10,354 bases of DNA from Gammaproteobacteria bacterium (GCA_022822245.1 JAJECB010000392.1:1-10354); one strand, 5' to 3'; shown: positions 1 through 7,251, numbered from the stretch's first letter. The notes: generated by a model not told the origin, from the letters alone. Program-made: numbers and translations.

Positions 1-758
1 TCAACGCCTACCGCGGGCCGGTGGCGGGCGGCGGGCGGCCCGCGAGCCTCGCCCGGCTGATCGCGGCCGCCGCGCAAGTTCGCGGGATCGGGCGGATCCG
101 CTACACCACTTCCCATCCCTCCCAGATGTCGCGCGATCTCGTCGACGCGTACCGCGACGTGCCGGAGCTCGCGAGCCACCTGCACCTTCCCGTGCAGTCC
201 GGCAGCGACCGCGTTCTGAAGCTCATGAACCGCCCACCGCGGGTGGACCGGTACCGCGACACGATCGCGCGGCTTCGCGAGCGGCGCCCCGGGATCAGCA
301 TCTCCTCGGATTTCATCGTGGGGTTCCCGGGCGAGACGGACGCCGACTTCCGGGCGACCCTGGACCTGGTCGACGAGATCGGGTTCGACACGTCGTTCAG
401 CTTCATCTACAGCCGCCGGCCCGGAACCCCCGCCGCGGACCTCCCGGACGACCTCCCGCGGGCGGAGAAGAAGGCGCGGCTCGCCGAGCTCCAGGCGCGG
501 CTCGCCGGTCACGCGGCCCGCACCGCGGCGGCCATGGTGGGGACGGTCGAGAGCGTGCTCGTGGAGCGCCCGTCGAAGAAGGATCCGGCCATGCTCTCGG
601 GAAGGACGGGCAACAACCGGGTCGTGAACTTCGCGTCTCCGGCCGGCGCTCTGCTCATCGGGCGCTTCGTGAACGTCCGGATCGACGAAGCGCTGCCCAA
701 TTCGCTGCGCGGGGCGATCGTGCCGAAAGGTTTGCACGCGGTGGCCGCGCGAGCATAA
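1..758 (+). CDS. miaB: tRNA-2-methylthio-N6-dimethylallyladenosine synthase MiaB, C-terminal part (5' truncated by window)
   Basis: MiaB is a cytoplasmic radical SAM enzyme that adds a methylthio group to isopentenyladenosine-37 of tRNAs reading UNN codons. The reading frame is open from position 3 and begins with N-A-Y-R-G, matching the family's QNVNAYRG segment. The gene therefore starts outside the window and the GTG at 21 is internal. About 251 residues are visible. The N-terminal UPF0004 domain and the CxxxCxxC cluster site are missing. Visible hallmarks are [31 protein letters not shown] and [19 protein letters not shown], followed by a TRAM RNA-binding domain at the C-terminus (roughly 530-730, containing [12 protein letters not shown]). 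These segments separate it from its paralogues RimO and MtaB. It ends with TAA at 756-758, 7 bases before phoH, so it is the first visible gene of the conserved miaB-phoH-ybeY-corC-lnt operon. Family assignment is firm. Confidence 0.96.
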   Translation, partial: NAYRGPVAGGGRPASLARLIAAAAQVRGIGRIRYTTSHPSQMSRDLVDAYRDVPELASHLHLPVQSGSDRVLKLMNRPPRVDRYRDTIARLRERRPGISISSDFIVGFPGETDADFRATLDLVDEIGFDTSFSFIYSRRPGTPAADLPDDLPRAEKKARLAELQARLAGHAARTAAAMVGTVESVLVERPSKKDPAMLSGRTGNNRVVNFASPAGALLIGRFVNVRIDEALPNSLRGAIVPKGLHAVAARA

Positions 759-765
759 TGCCCGG

Positions 766-1779
766 GTGGACGCCGCCGCCGCCGACGATCACCGATCATC
801 CACCGCAACGCGGTCGAGCGAGCCCGACCCAGCCACCGTCCGCCGGCTCGACCTGGAGCCCGCGGACAACTCGCGCCTCGCGAATCTCTGCGGCCCCTTC
901 GACGAGCACCTTCGCCAGCTCGAGCGCTCGCTCGAGGTGCGCATCGACAGCCGGGGCAATCGCTTCCAGGTGCACGGGGCGAGGGCCGCCGTCGCGTGCC
1001 GCGTTCTGAAGCGGCTCTACTCGGCAACCGAGGAGGAATCGCTGACCGCCGGGACGGTGCACCTGTACCTGCAGAGATCGGGAGTGGACGAGCTGCTTGA
1101 TTCGGAGGACCTGCGCGAGAGCGAGATCCAGACCCGGCGGAGCCGGATCCGGACCCGGGGGGCGCACCAGCACCACTACGTCGCGAACATCACGGGCCGC
1201 GACGTGAGCTTCGGCATCGGTCCGGCCGGGACCGGGAAGACGTACCTCGCGGTGGCGTGCGCGGTGGAGGCGCTCGAGAGCGAACGGGTCCGCCGGCTCG
1301 TGCTCGCGCGGCCGGCGGTGGAGGCGGGCGAACGCCTCGGCTTCCTTCCCGGAGACCTCGCCCAGAAGGTCGATCCCTATCTGCGCCCCCTCTACGACGC
1401 GCTCTACGAGATGCTCGGATTCGACCGGGTGGGACGGCTCATCGAACGGCAGTCGATCGAGATCGCCCCGCTTGCCTACATGCGCGGCCGCTCCCTGAAC
1501 GAGTCGTTCATCATCCTCGACGAGGCGCAGAACACCACCATCGAGCAGATGAAGATGTTCCTTACCCGGATCGGCTTCGGCTCGAAGGCGGTGATCACCG
1601 GCGACGTGACCCAGATCGACCTGCCGCGCGGCCAGACCTCGGGCCTGGTGCACGTCCAGGACGTGCTGAAGGGCGTCGCGGACGTCGGGTTTACCTGGTT
1701 CACCTCGCGCGACGTGGTGCGACACCGGCTCGTGGCGCGGATCCTCGACGCCTACGAAGAGGCGGAAGCCCGGAGCTGA
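766..1779 (+). CDS. ybeZ: PhoH-like ATPase (YbeZ)
   Basis: This is a PhoH-family P-loop NTPase of 337 residues (E. coli YbeZ is 346). The family is linked to RNA metabolism and YbeZ acts with the neighbouring endoribonuclease YbeY; the exact reaction is not settled. The N-terminal part (about 28-90, LEPADNSRLANLCGPFDEHLRQLE) is the KH-like region typical of bacterial PhoH. The ATPase core has Walker A GPAGTGKT at 152-159 and Walker B FIILDEAQNT at 248-257. The conserved ARPAVEAGERLGFLPGD and TGDVTQIDLP segments are also present. The chosen start is GTG at 766, seven bases after the miaB stop. No clear Shine-Dalgarno sequence precedes it, so translation may be coupled to miaB. An ATG at 758 overlapping the miaB stop is in a different frame and is not the start. 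The first 25 or so residues are poorly conserved, so the real start could lie slightly downstream. The ybeY start follows 4 bases after the stop. Confidence 0.96.
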   Translation: MDAAAADDHRSSTATRSSEPDPATVRRLDLEPADNSRLANLCGPFDEHLRQLERSLEVRIDSRGNRFQVHGARAAVACRVLKRLYSATEEESLTAGTVHLYLQRSGVDELLDSEDLRESEIQTRRSRIRTRGAHQHHYVANITGRDVSFGIGPAGTGKTYLAVACAVEALESERVRRLVLARPAVEAGERLGFLPGDLAQKVDPYLRPLYDALYEMLGFDRVGRLIERQSIEIAPLAYMRGRSLNESFIILDEAQNTTIEQMKMFLTRIGFGSKAVITGDVTQIDLPRGQTSGLVHVQDVLKGVADVGFTWFTSRDVVRHRLVARILDAYEEAEARS

Positions 1780-1783
1780 GGGG

Positions 1784-2245
1784 GTGGCGGTGGCCGTGCA
1801 GTACGCGTCGCGCGCGCGCTTCCTCCCGCCGCGCCCGGCCGTGGAGCGATGGGTCGAGGGCACGCTCGAAGGGCGGCGCGAGGGGGTGGACCTCACCGTG
1901 CGCATCGTCGGACGGGAGGAAGGATGCCGCCTCAGCGAGCGTTTCCGCGGGACCTCCCGCGCGACGAACGTGCTTTCGTTCCCCTTCGATGTTCCGCCGG
2001 GGGCCCCCGCCGGGGAGGGAGAGCTCGGGGACGTCGTGCTCTGCGCGCCGGTCGTGAACCGCGAGGCCCGGGACCAGGGCAAGCCCCGGGCCGACCACTG
2101 GGCGCACCTCGTCGTGCACGGAGTGCTTCACCTTCTCGGATACGAACACGACACGCCCGCCGCGGCGGAGCGCATGGAAGGGCTCGAGCGCGGCATCCTC
2201 GCGCGGTTCGGGGTCCCCGATCCCTACGAGGTCCGGGATGGCTGA
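1784..2245 (+). CDS. ybeY: Endoribonuclease / rRNA maturation factor YbeY
   Basis: YbeY is a small zinc-dependent endoribonuclease needed for 16S rRNA 3'-end maturation and ribosome quality control in the cytoplasm. The 153-residue product has the family's normal length. It carries the diagnostic metal site HGVLHLLGYEH, with ligands His112, His116 and His122, preceded by WAHLVV. It also has the substrate-channel segment FRGTSRATNVLSFPFDVP, in which Arg55 corresponds to the invariant Arg59 of E. coli YbeY. The start is the GTG at 1784. A CGGAG at 1771-1775, inside the end of phoH, lies 8 bases upstream and can serve as ribosome binding site. Further in-frame GTGs at 1790 and 1796 make the exact start slightly ambiguous. 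The 3' end overlaps the corC start by 8 bases, indicating translational coupling. The position between phoH and corC is the canonical one. Confidence 0.97.
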   Translation: MAVAVQYASRARFLPPRPAVERWVEGTLEGRREGVDLTVRIVGREEGCRLSERFRGTSRATNVLSFPFDVPPGAPAGEGELGDVVLCAPVVNREARDQGKPRADHWAHLVVHGVLHLLGYEHDTPAAAERMEGLERGILARFGVPDPYEVRDG

Positions 2246-3050
2246 CTCCTGGCGGGTGCGTCTCGCGCGGGCCCTCTCGGCGGCCCCGGCCACCCGCGGG
2301 GAGATGATCCGGATGCTGCGCGCGGCCGAAGGAAAGGGCCTGGTGAACGCCGACGCGCTCGCGATGATCGAGGGGGCGCTCTCGGTCGCGGACCTCCAGG
2401 TGCGCGACATCATGGTCCCGCGCACCGGCATGGTGGTGGTGGAGAGCGACAAGCGGCCCGAGGAGTTCATCGCCGCGGTGGTCGAGTCCGGCCATTCCCG
2501 CTTTCCGGTGATCGGGGACGGCCGCGACGACGTGGAAGGGATCCTGCTCGCCAAGGACCTCCTGCGGTACTTCGCGCTCGAACGCCGCCGGGACTTCGAC
2601 CTTCGCGACGCGATGCGCACCGCCTGGTTCGTTCCGGAGAGCAAGCGGCTCAACGTGCTGCTCAAGGAGTTCCAGAACAGCCGCAACCACATGGCCATCG
2701 TGGTGAACGAGTGGGGAGGGCTGGCCGGGCTGGTGACGATCGAGGACGTCATCGAGCAGATCGTCGGGGAGATCGACGACGAGCACGACATCGACGAGGA
2801 GGGCTTCTTCGAGCAGGTGAAGCCGGGCGAGTTCGTCGTGAAGGCGCTGATGCCGGTGGAAGACTTCAACGCCGAGTTCGACACCGCTTTCGACGAGGAC
2901 GAGTTCGACACCGTCGGAGGGATCGTGGTGAAGGCCTTCGGCTACCTCCCGGAGCGCGGAGAGGAGCTGACCCTCGGCGACCTGCGCTTTTCGGTGATTC
3001 GGGCCGACCGGCGCCGGGTGCACCTGTTCCGGGTGCTCGCCGGCGGGTAG
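2238..3050 (+). CDS. corC: CBS-domain protein CorC/YbeX (HlyC/CorC family)
   Basis: This is a soluble CorC/YbeX-type protein of 270 residues (E. coli CorC is 292). The family is linked to Mg2+/Co2+ efflux with CorA, and more recently YbeX has been tied to ribosome and Mg homeostasis. No transmembrane segment is present, which separates it from the longer DUF21-CBS transporters. Domains in order are an N-terminal helical region with EMIRMLRAAEGKGLVNADALAMIEGAL split around residues 22-48, then CBS1 at about 58-113 starting DIMVPRTGM. CBS2 lies at about 128-180 with NHMAIVVNEWGG and the acidic stretch IVGEIDDEHD. The CorC_HlyC domain lies at about 190-270. The start is ATG 2238 inside the end of ybeY, with GAGG at 2228-2231 six bases upstream. 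A 47-base gap separates it from lnt. Family assignment is secure; the physiological role here is inferred from homologues. Confidence 0.95.
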   Translation: MADSWRVRLARALSAAPATRGEMIRMLRAAEGKGLVNADALAMIEGALSVADLQVRDIMVPRTGMVVVESDKRPEEFIAAVVESGHSRFPVIGDGRDDVEGILLAKDLLRYFALERRRDFDLRDAMRTAWFVPESKRLNVLLKEFQNSRNHMAIVVNEWGGLAGLVTIEDVIEQIVGEIDDEHDIDEEGFFEQVKPGEFVVKALMPVEDFNAEFDTAFDEDEFDTVGGIVVKAFGYLPERGEELTLGDLRFSVIRADRRRVHLFRVLAGG

Positions 3051-3097
3051 GGCGGGCGGAAGCCGCCGCGGAATTCGGGCAAGCCGCAGGGTTCACC

Positions 3098-4696
3098 GTG
3101 CGCTCGTCGGCATGGGCGGATGGGGCGTGTGTCGTGGCCGGGGGGCTGATGTTCCTCGCCTTCTCGCCCTGGAACCTCGCGCTGGTCGCGGTGGCATCGC
3201 TCGCGGTGCTGTTCCGGGCCGTGCTGCACGCGAGCCCGCGCCGCGCGTTCTGGCGCGGCTGGCTCTTCGGGGCGGCCGGTTTCGGGGCCGGCATCGGGTG
3301 GATCGCGGAGAGCTTCCAGTATCGCGACATCGGCTTCGGCGCGGCGGCCGCGCTCACCGGCCTCCTCGTGTGCCTGCTTGCCCTCTATCCCGCCGTCTTC
3401 GGCTGGGCGAGCGCCAGGTTCCTGCGAGCCGGCGGCTCCCGCTCGGGATCCGGCTCGGGATCCGGCCCCGCCTTCGGGCCGGTGTCCGGAGCGGCCGCGG
3501 CGGCCGCCTTCTGGTGGATGCCGGGCGCCTGGGTCCTCGTCGAGTGGATCCGGGGGACGCTGTTCTCCGGCTTCACGTGGCTCCAGGTCGGGTACGCGGG
3601 GCTCGAGTCTCCGTTCGCCGCCTTCGCCCCGCTCGGAGGAAGCTACGCGGTGGGCCTCGCGGTCGCGGTCACCGCCGCGAGCTTCGCGATGGTGGGGGCG
3701 GTCCGGCACCGGGCGGCGGTCTGCGCCGTCGGGGTGTCGGCCCTCCTGTGGGCGGGCGGGGCCGCCCTCATCGTCCTCGACACCCATGCGGCGTGGACGC
3801 GGCCGGCCGGCGACCCGATGCGCGTGCTCCTCGTGCAGGGCAACGTTCCGCAGGACGAGAAGTGGGCGGAGCCGGTCCGCCGCGTGACCCTCGAGCGGTA
3901 CGCATGGCTGACCGCCCGGAATCCCGGCGCCGACCTCGTGGTGTGGCCGGAGACCGCGGTTCCGTACTTCGCGGCCCGGGTGCGTCCCTTTCTCCGCTCC
4001 GCGGGGGCGGCGGCCGAGCAAGGCGGGTACGTGCTTCTCGCGGGCCTGCTCTCCTTCGACCCGGCCTCCGGCAACCCCTACAACAGCGTCGTCCGGATCG
4101 CGTCGCCCGCGTCCGCCGACCGCCCGAGCTACTACCACAAGCGCCACCTCGTCCCCTTCTCGGAGCGCATTCCGCTCGCGGCGGTGTGGGCGCCGGTCGC
4201 CCGGTGGCTGGGGTTGCCGGCCGAGAGCTTCGCCCCGGGGGCGGAGCGGCAGGCCCCGTTGCGGGCCGGCGGCCACGAGATCGCGGTGTCGATCTGCTAC
4301 GAGAGCACGTTCGGCGCCGAGAGCGCGCGGGCGCTCGGCAACGCCGGGCTGCTCGTGAACGTGAGCAACGACGCTTGGTTCGGCGACAGCGCGGGGCCCC
4401 ACCAGCATTTCCAGATGGCGCGGATGCGGGCGCTCGAGCTCGGAAGGTGGATGGTCCGGGCGACCAACACCGGCATCTCCGCGGTGATCACCCCGGAAGC
4501 GAGGGTGGCGGCTTCCATTCCGTCGTTCGAGGCGGGCGTGCTGGAGGCGGACATTCCACCCCTGACAGGGCGCACCCCCTACGCGAGGTGGCGGGACGGG
4601 CCCGTCCTCGTCCTGCTCGCGCTCCTGCTCCTCATCGCCTGGCGGGTGCGTCGGGCGGGGCGGGCTCCTCCGGGGAGGGCTCTTCCTCGATCTTGA
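3098..4696 (+). CDS. lnt: Apolipoprotein N-acyltransferase Lnt
   Basis: Lnt is the inner-membrane enzyme that N-acylates the terminal cysteine of lipoproteins using phospholipid, the last step of lipoprotein maturation in Gram-negative bacteria. The frame is open far upstream inside corC, but the family N-terminus (a hydrophobic helix ending LAFSPWNLALVAVASLA) fits a start at GTG 3098. This lies 7 bases after an AGG at 3088-3090 and gives 532 residues (E. coli 512). Hydrophobic helices fill about residues 8-235 and a last helix lies near the C-terminus (about 504-518). The periplasmic nitrilase-like domain starts near residue 241 (MRVLLVQGNVPQDEKW). The catalytic triad is intact: Glu285 in WPETAVPYF, Lys348 in YYHKRHLVPFSERIP and Cys400 in SICYEST, spaced like E. 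coli Glu267-Lys335-Cys387. An unusual Gly-Ser tract lies in the loop at about 112-123. The last 65 bases overlap the oppositely oriented terB-like gene. Confidence 0.96.
   Translation: MRSSAWADGACVVAGGLMFLAFSPWNLALVAVASLAVLFRAVLHASPRRAFWRGWLFGAAGFGAGIGWIAESFQYRDIGFGAAAALTGLLVCLLALYPAVFGWASARFLRAGGSRSGSGSGSGPAFGPVSGAAAAAAFWWMPGAWVLVEWIRGTLFSGFTWLQVGYAGLESPFAAFAPLGGSYAVGLAVAVTAASFAMVGAVRHRAAVCAVGVSALLWAGGAALIVLDTHAAWTRPAGDPMRVLLVQGNVPQDEKWAEPVRRVTLERYAWLTARNPGADLVVWPETAVPYFAARVRPFLRSAGAAAEQGGYVLLAGLLSFDPASGNPYNSVVRIASPASADRPSYYHKRHLVPFSERIPLAAVWAPVARWLGLPAESFAPGAERQAPLRAGGHEIAVSICYESTFGAESARALGNAGLLVNVSNDAWFGDSAGPHQHFQMARMRALELGRWMVRATNTGISAVITPEARVAASIPSFEAGVLEADIPPLTGRTPYARWRDGPVLVLLALLLLIAWRVRRAGRAPPGRALPRS
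3441..3464 (+). repeat. 12-bp perfect tandem duplication inside lnt
   Basis: The unit GCTCGGGATCCG occurs twice back to back (3441-3452 and 3453-3464). Being a multiple of three it keeps the frame and encodes a flexible S-G-S-G type tract (about residues 112-123 of Lnt) in the loop between two predicted membrane helices. Looks like replication slippage that expanded a loop; probably neutral. Confidence 0.85.
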
Positions 4697-5105
4697 GCTT
4701 CGCCCGGATGAAGCGCCGGTGGGGCACGTACAGGAGGTCCGCCGCCTTGCGCACGAGGTGCTCCTCGTACTTGTCGAGGCGCCCGTCCGCGAACGCCACC
4801 CGCCACAGCATCTCGATGATCTCCACCTTCTCCGTCGGCGAGAGCTCCTCGTTCAGCCGGCTGGTGAACTCGTACAGGGAGACCGCCTCCTCGGCCGCCC
4901 GCTCCGCCTCCTCGACGAGGATCCGCGCCGCTCCCGGGTCGAGTCCGTACGCACCGGCGAGCATGCGGCGGATCGCGGTTCGCTCGGAGGAGTCGACCTC
5001 GAAGTCCGCGCGGGCGATCTCGACCAGCAGGGTGGCGACCGCGAGCCGGCGCGCCGGGGCCGGGTCGCGCGGGTTCTCGTCCCGCTTTCGGAATCGCTTG
5101 AGCAT
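4632..5105 (-). CDS. TerB-like (tellurite resistance TerB family) acidic helical protein
   Basis: This is a 157-residue soluble, helix-rich protein of the TerB-like family. In this compact single-domain form the function is unknown; relatives in ter clusters are tied to tellurite and stress responses and bind divalent metal. The TerB domain spans about 18-138 and contains two similar acidic motifs. The first is ARADFEVDSSER (Asp34, Asp38, Glu41). The second is AFADGRLDKYEEHLVRK (Asp107, Asp111, Glu114-115), followed by ADLLYVPHRRFIRAK. The C-terminus is a low-complexity Glu/Pro/Ala tail (about 140-157). The start is ATG at 5105-5103, with no obvious Shine-Dalgarno sequence upstream. No other ter genes are near, so a role in tellurite resistance should not be assumed. 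Its last 65 bases overlap the end of lnt on the other strand, and the 5' end faces the divergent sulP gene across the AT-rich intergenic region. Confidence 0.9.
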   Translation of the reverse strand: MLKRFRKRDENPRDPAPARRLAVATLLVEIARADFEVDSSERTAIRRMLAGAYGLDPGAARILVEEAERAAEEAVSLYEFTSRLNEELSPTEKVEIIEMLWRVAFADGRLDKYEEHLVRKAADLLYVPHRRFIRAKLKIEEEPSPEEPAPPDAPARR

Positions 5106-5289
5106 CGGAGGGCGGAAACTCGTGGGAACGCGGTGAAAGATGGTAAGATAATTTACTGATTCAACTCAATTAGCTTCGAGCTTGGCGCGCAAGTTTCACC
5201 GATCTTCGTAGCGAGGGCGCCAAGAGGTCGCGGCAGCGCGGAGAATCTCCGTTTTCCGCGCGATCGGGCAAGTGCGGTGCACGGACCGA
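5106..5289. promoter_or_regulatory. Divergent intergenic region between terB-like and sulP with AT-rich promoter-like patch
   Basis: This is the only sizeable non-coding stretch in the window. Positions about 5135-5175 are strikingly AT-rich against a background near 70% GC, with -10-like hexamers such as TAAGAT (5144-5149) and GATAAT (5147-5152) on the plus strand and TATCTT on the minus strand. On the minus strand TTGAAT and TTGAGT resemble -35 boxes, but no pair with standard 16-18 base spacing is convincing. Because both flanking genes read away from it, it must hold their promoters unless transcription reads in from elsewhere. The individual elements are not assignable. Confidence 0.4.
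5236..5261 (+). other. Hairpin in the sulP leader
   Basis: GCGCGGA at 5236-5242 pairs with TCCGCGC at 5255-5261, giving a 7-bp stem. An overlapping alternative stem GGAGA/TCTCC (5240-5244 with 5246-5250) competes with it. It lies just upstream of the candidate sulP starts. There is no strong U-tract, so an intrinsic terminator is unlikely; it could be a leader structure or chance in GC-rich DNA. Confidence 0.3.
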
Positions 5290-7251
5290 ATGAGCGCTCA
5301 CGCGCGGCTGAAGGCGTGGACGACACTGCATCGAAGCGGATTGAGGGAGCACGGCCCGCGACAGCAAGAGATTTGGCGTCCGTTGGCCAGGAAGTCGTTG
5401 AAATTTTCGCGCCAGGCGGGTTCGGCGGGACGAGGGTTGCTTCGCTCGCTCAAGAGCCAGTTCACGCCGTTCCTGCAATGGTGGCCCGATGTCAACCGGG
5501 ATACCGTGCGCGCGGACGCGCTGGCCTCCGTCACCGGCGTGCTCGTCGTCCTCCCGCAGGGGATCGCCTTCGCGTCCATCGCCGGCATGCCGCCCCAGTA
5601 CGGGCTCTACGCGGCGATGGTCCCCGCCGTCGTCGCCGCCCTGTTCGGGTCGTCCCGCCTGCTCGTCTCCGGCCCCACCACCGCCGCCTCCATCGTCCTG
5701 TTCTCGTCGCTCAGCGCGCTCGCGGTGCCGGGGAGCGCGGAGTACGTGGCCTACGCGATCACCCTCACCCTGATGGTGGGGGTCATCCAGTTCACCCTCG
5801 GCATCGCCCGGCTCGGGGTGCTCGTGAACTTCGTCTCCCACCCGGTCATCGTGGGGTTCACCGCGGGGGCCGCGATCCTCATCGCGATCAATCAGCTCGA
5901 GCACTTCCTGGGGGTCGAGGTGCCGCCCGCCCTCGATGCCTTCGGCACGCTCGCGTTCCTCGCCGGGCATGCCGATTCGATCAACCCGCCGGCCGCCCTC
6001 GTCGGCCTCACCACCCTCGGGGCGGGGCTCGTGGCGCGGCGCCTCGTGCCGCGGGTGCCGTACATGCTGCCCGCGATCCTTGCCGGCACCGCGATGGCGC
6101 TCCTCGTGAACGCGATCCTCGAGGCGGTCCGGTGGGACCGTTCGGTCAGCCTGGTCGGCACGGTGGCCGCAGCGCTGCCGCCGCTCTCGATCCCGGACTT
6201 CTCCCTCACGACCTTCCGGGAGCTCGCGCCCGTCGCCTTCGCGGTCACCCTGTTCGCGCTCGCCGAGGCGGTGTCCATCGCGCGCTCGCTCGCGGCCCGT
6301 TCGGGGCAGTTCATCGACGGCAACCAGGAGTTCATCGGACAGGGGCTGTCGAACATCGTCGGCAGCTTCTTCTCGTCCTACGTCGCGACCGGATCGTTCA
6401 ACCGGAGCGCGGTGAACTACGAGGCGGGAGCGTGCACTCCGCTCGCCGCCATTTTCGCCGGGGTGCTGCTGATCGCGGTGGTCGGGGTGAGCGCGCCGGC
6501 GCTCGCCTACCTGCCGCGGGCGGCGATGGCCGGCATCCTGTTCCTCATCGCGTGGAACCTGGTGGACTTCCGCAACATCCGCCGGATCGCGCGCACCGGC
6601 GCGTCGGAGGCGGTGGTCCTGTGGGTGACCTTCTCGGCGACCCTGCTGCTCGACCTCGAGTTCGCGATCATCCTGGGGGTGATGCTCTCCCTGGTGGTGT
6701 TCCTGCGCCGCGCCTCGCGACCGAGCCTGCAGTCGCGCCTCCCCGATCCGAACCTCGCCCGGCATCGCTTCGTGAGCGACCCGGATCTCCCCGAGTGCCC
6801 GCAGTTCAAGATCATCCGGGTGAACGGGCCCATCTTCTTCGGGGCCGTCAACTACGTCGCGGAGCGCCTGCGGGTCATTGCCCGCCGGGCCCCCCGGCAG
6901 AAGCACCTCCTGATGCTCGCGCGAAGCATCAACTTCGTGGACGTGGCGGGGGCCGAGCTGCTCGCCCGGGAGGCGCGGCACCGGCGGGCGATCGGAGGCG
7001 GCTTCTACCTGCACCAGCTCAAGGACGAGGCCCGGGAGCCGCTTGAGCGGGGCGGGTACCTGGACGAGATCGGGCGCGAGAACATCTTCGAGTCCAAGGG
7101 CGACGCGATCGAGACCATCTTCCGCCGCCTCGACCGGAGCGTGTGCGTGGGTTGCCCCCTTCGGGTATTCCGCGAGTGCCACGGGGTCGACCGCGGCGAG
7201 AAGGTCGAGCGTCTCGTGCCCGAGGAGGAGCCGCTCGGGGAGCCGGCGTAG
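5290..7251 (+). CDS. SulP/SLC26-family anion transporter with C-terminal STAS domain
   Basis: This is an inner-membrane secondary transporter of the SulP/SLC26 family, whose substrates include sulfate, bicarbonate and other anions; the substrate here cannot be told. From ATG 5290 it has 653 residues. The membrane domain starts at about residue 70 with the signature LPQGIAFASIAGMPPQYGLY and runs to about 475. It includes the conserved GQFIDGNQEFIGQGLSNIVG and SYVATGSFNRSAVNYEAGA segments. The STAS domain is about 499-614. Its NFVDVAG loop has Val at the place of the phosphorylated serine of SpoIIAA, as is usual in SulP proteins. The tail carries three cysteines, CVGCPLRVFREC (619, 622, 630). 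The start is uncertain. GTG 5272, ATG 5290, TTG 5341, TTG 5398 and TTG 5437 are all in frame, none has a well-placed ribosome site, and the first 50 or so residues lack family similarity and have weaker GC3. The true start may therefore lie downstream. Confidence 0.93.
   Translation: MSAHARLKAWTTLHRSGLREHGPRQQEIWRPLARKSLKFSRQAGSAGRGLLRSLKSQFTPFLQWWPDVNRDTVRADALASVTGVLVVLPQGIAFASIAGMPPQYGLYAAMVPAVVAALFGSSRLLVSGPTTAASIVLFSSLSALAVPGSAEYVAYAITLTLMVGVIQFTLGIARLGVLVNFVSHPVIVGFTAGAAILIAINQLEHFLGVEVPPALDAFGTLAFLAGHADSINPPAALVGLTTLGAGLVARRLVPRVPYMLPAILAGTAMALLVNAILEAVRWDRSVSLVGTVAAALPPLSIPDFSLTTFRELAPVAFAVTLFALAEAVSIARSLAARSGQFIDGNQEFIGQGLSNIVGSFFSSYVATGSFNRSAVNYEAGACTPLAAIFAGVLLIAVVGVSAPALAYLPRAAMAGILFLIAWNLVDFRNIRRIARTGASEAVVLWVTFSATLLLDLEFAIILGVMLSLVVFLRRASRPSLQSRLPDPNLARHRFVSDPDLPECPQFKIIRVNGPIFFGAVNYVAERLRVIARRAPRQKHLLMLARSINFVDVAGAELLAREARHRRAIGGGFYLHQLKDEAREPLERGGYLDEIGRENIFESKGDAIETIFRRLDRSVCVGCPLRVFRECHGVDRGEKVERLVPEEEPLGEPA

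Noticed and set aside
796..2082. Minus-strand open frame opposite phoH and ybeY
   Set aside because: It spans two well-supported genes on the other strand, has antisense-type composition and no domain.
2711..3097. Upstream extension of the lnt frame inside corC
   Set aside because: The frame is open by chance; its translation is Arg/Gly-rich without similarity to Lnt, while corC occupies the region in another frame up to 3050.
2942..4408. Long minus-strand open frame opposite lnt
   Set aside because: Arg/Pro/Glu-rich shadow with no family features; the plus strand encodes Lnt with an intact catalytic triad.
5106..5460. Riboswitch or small RNA in the sulP leader
   Set aside because: Only a short hairpin is visible; no known riboswitch core or conserved motif could be recognised by eye.
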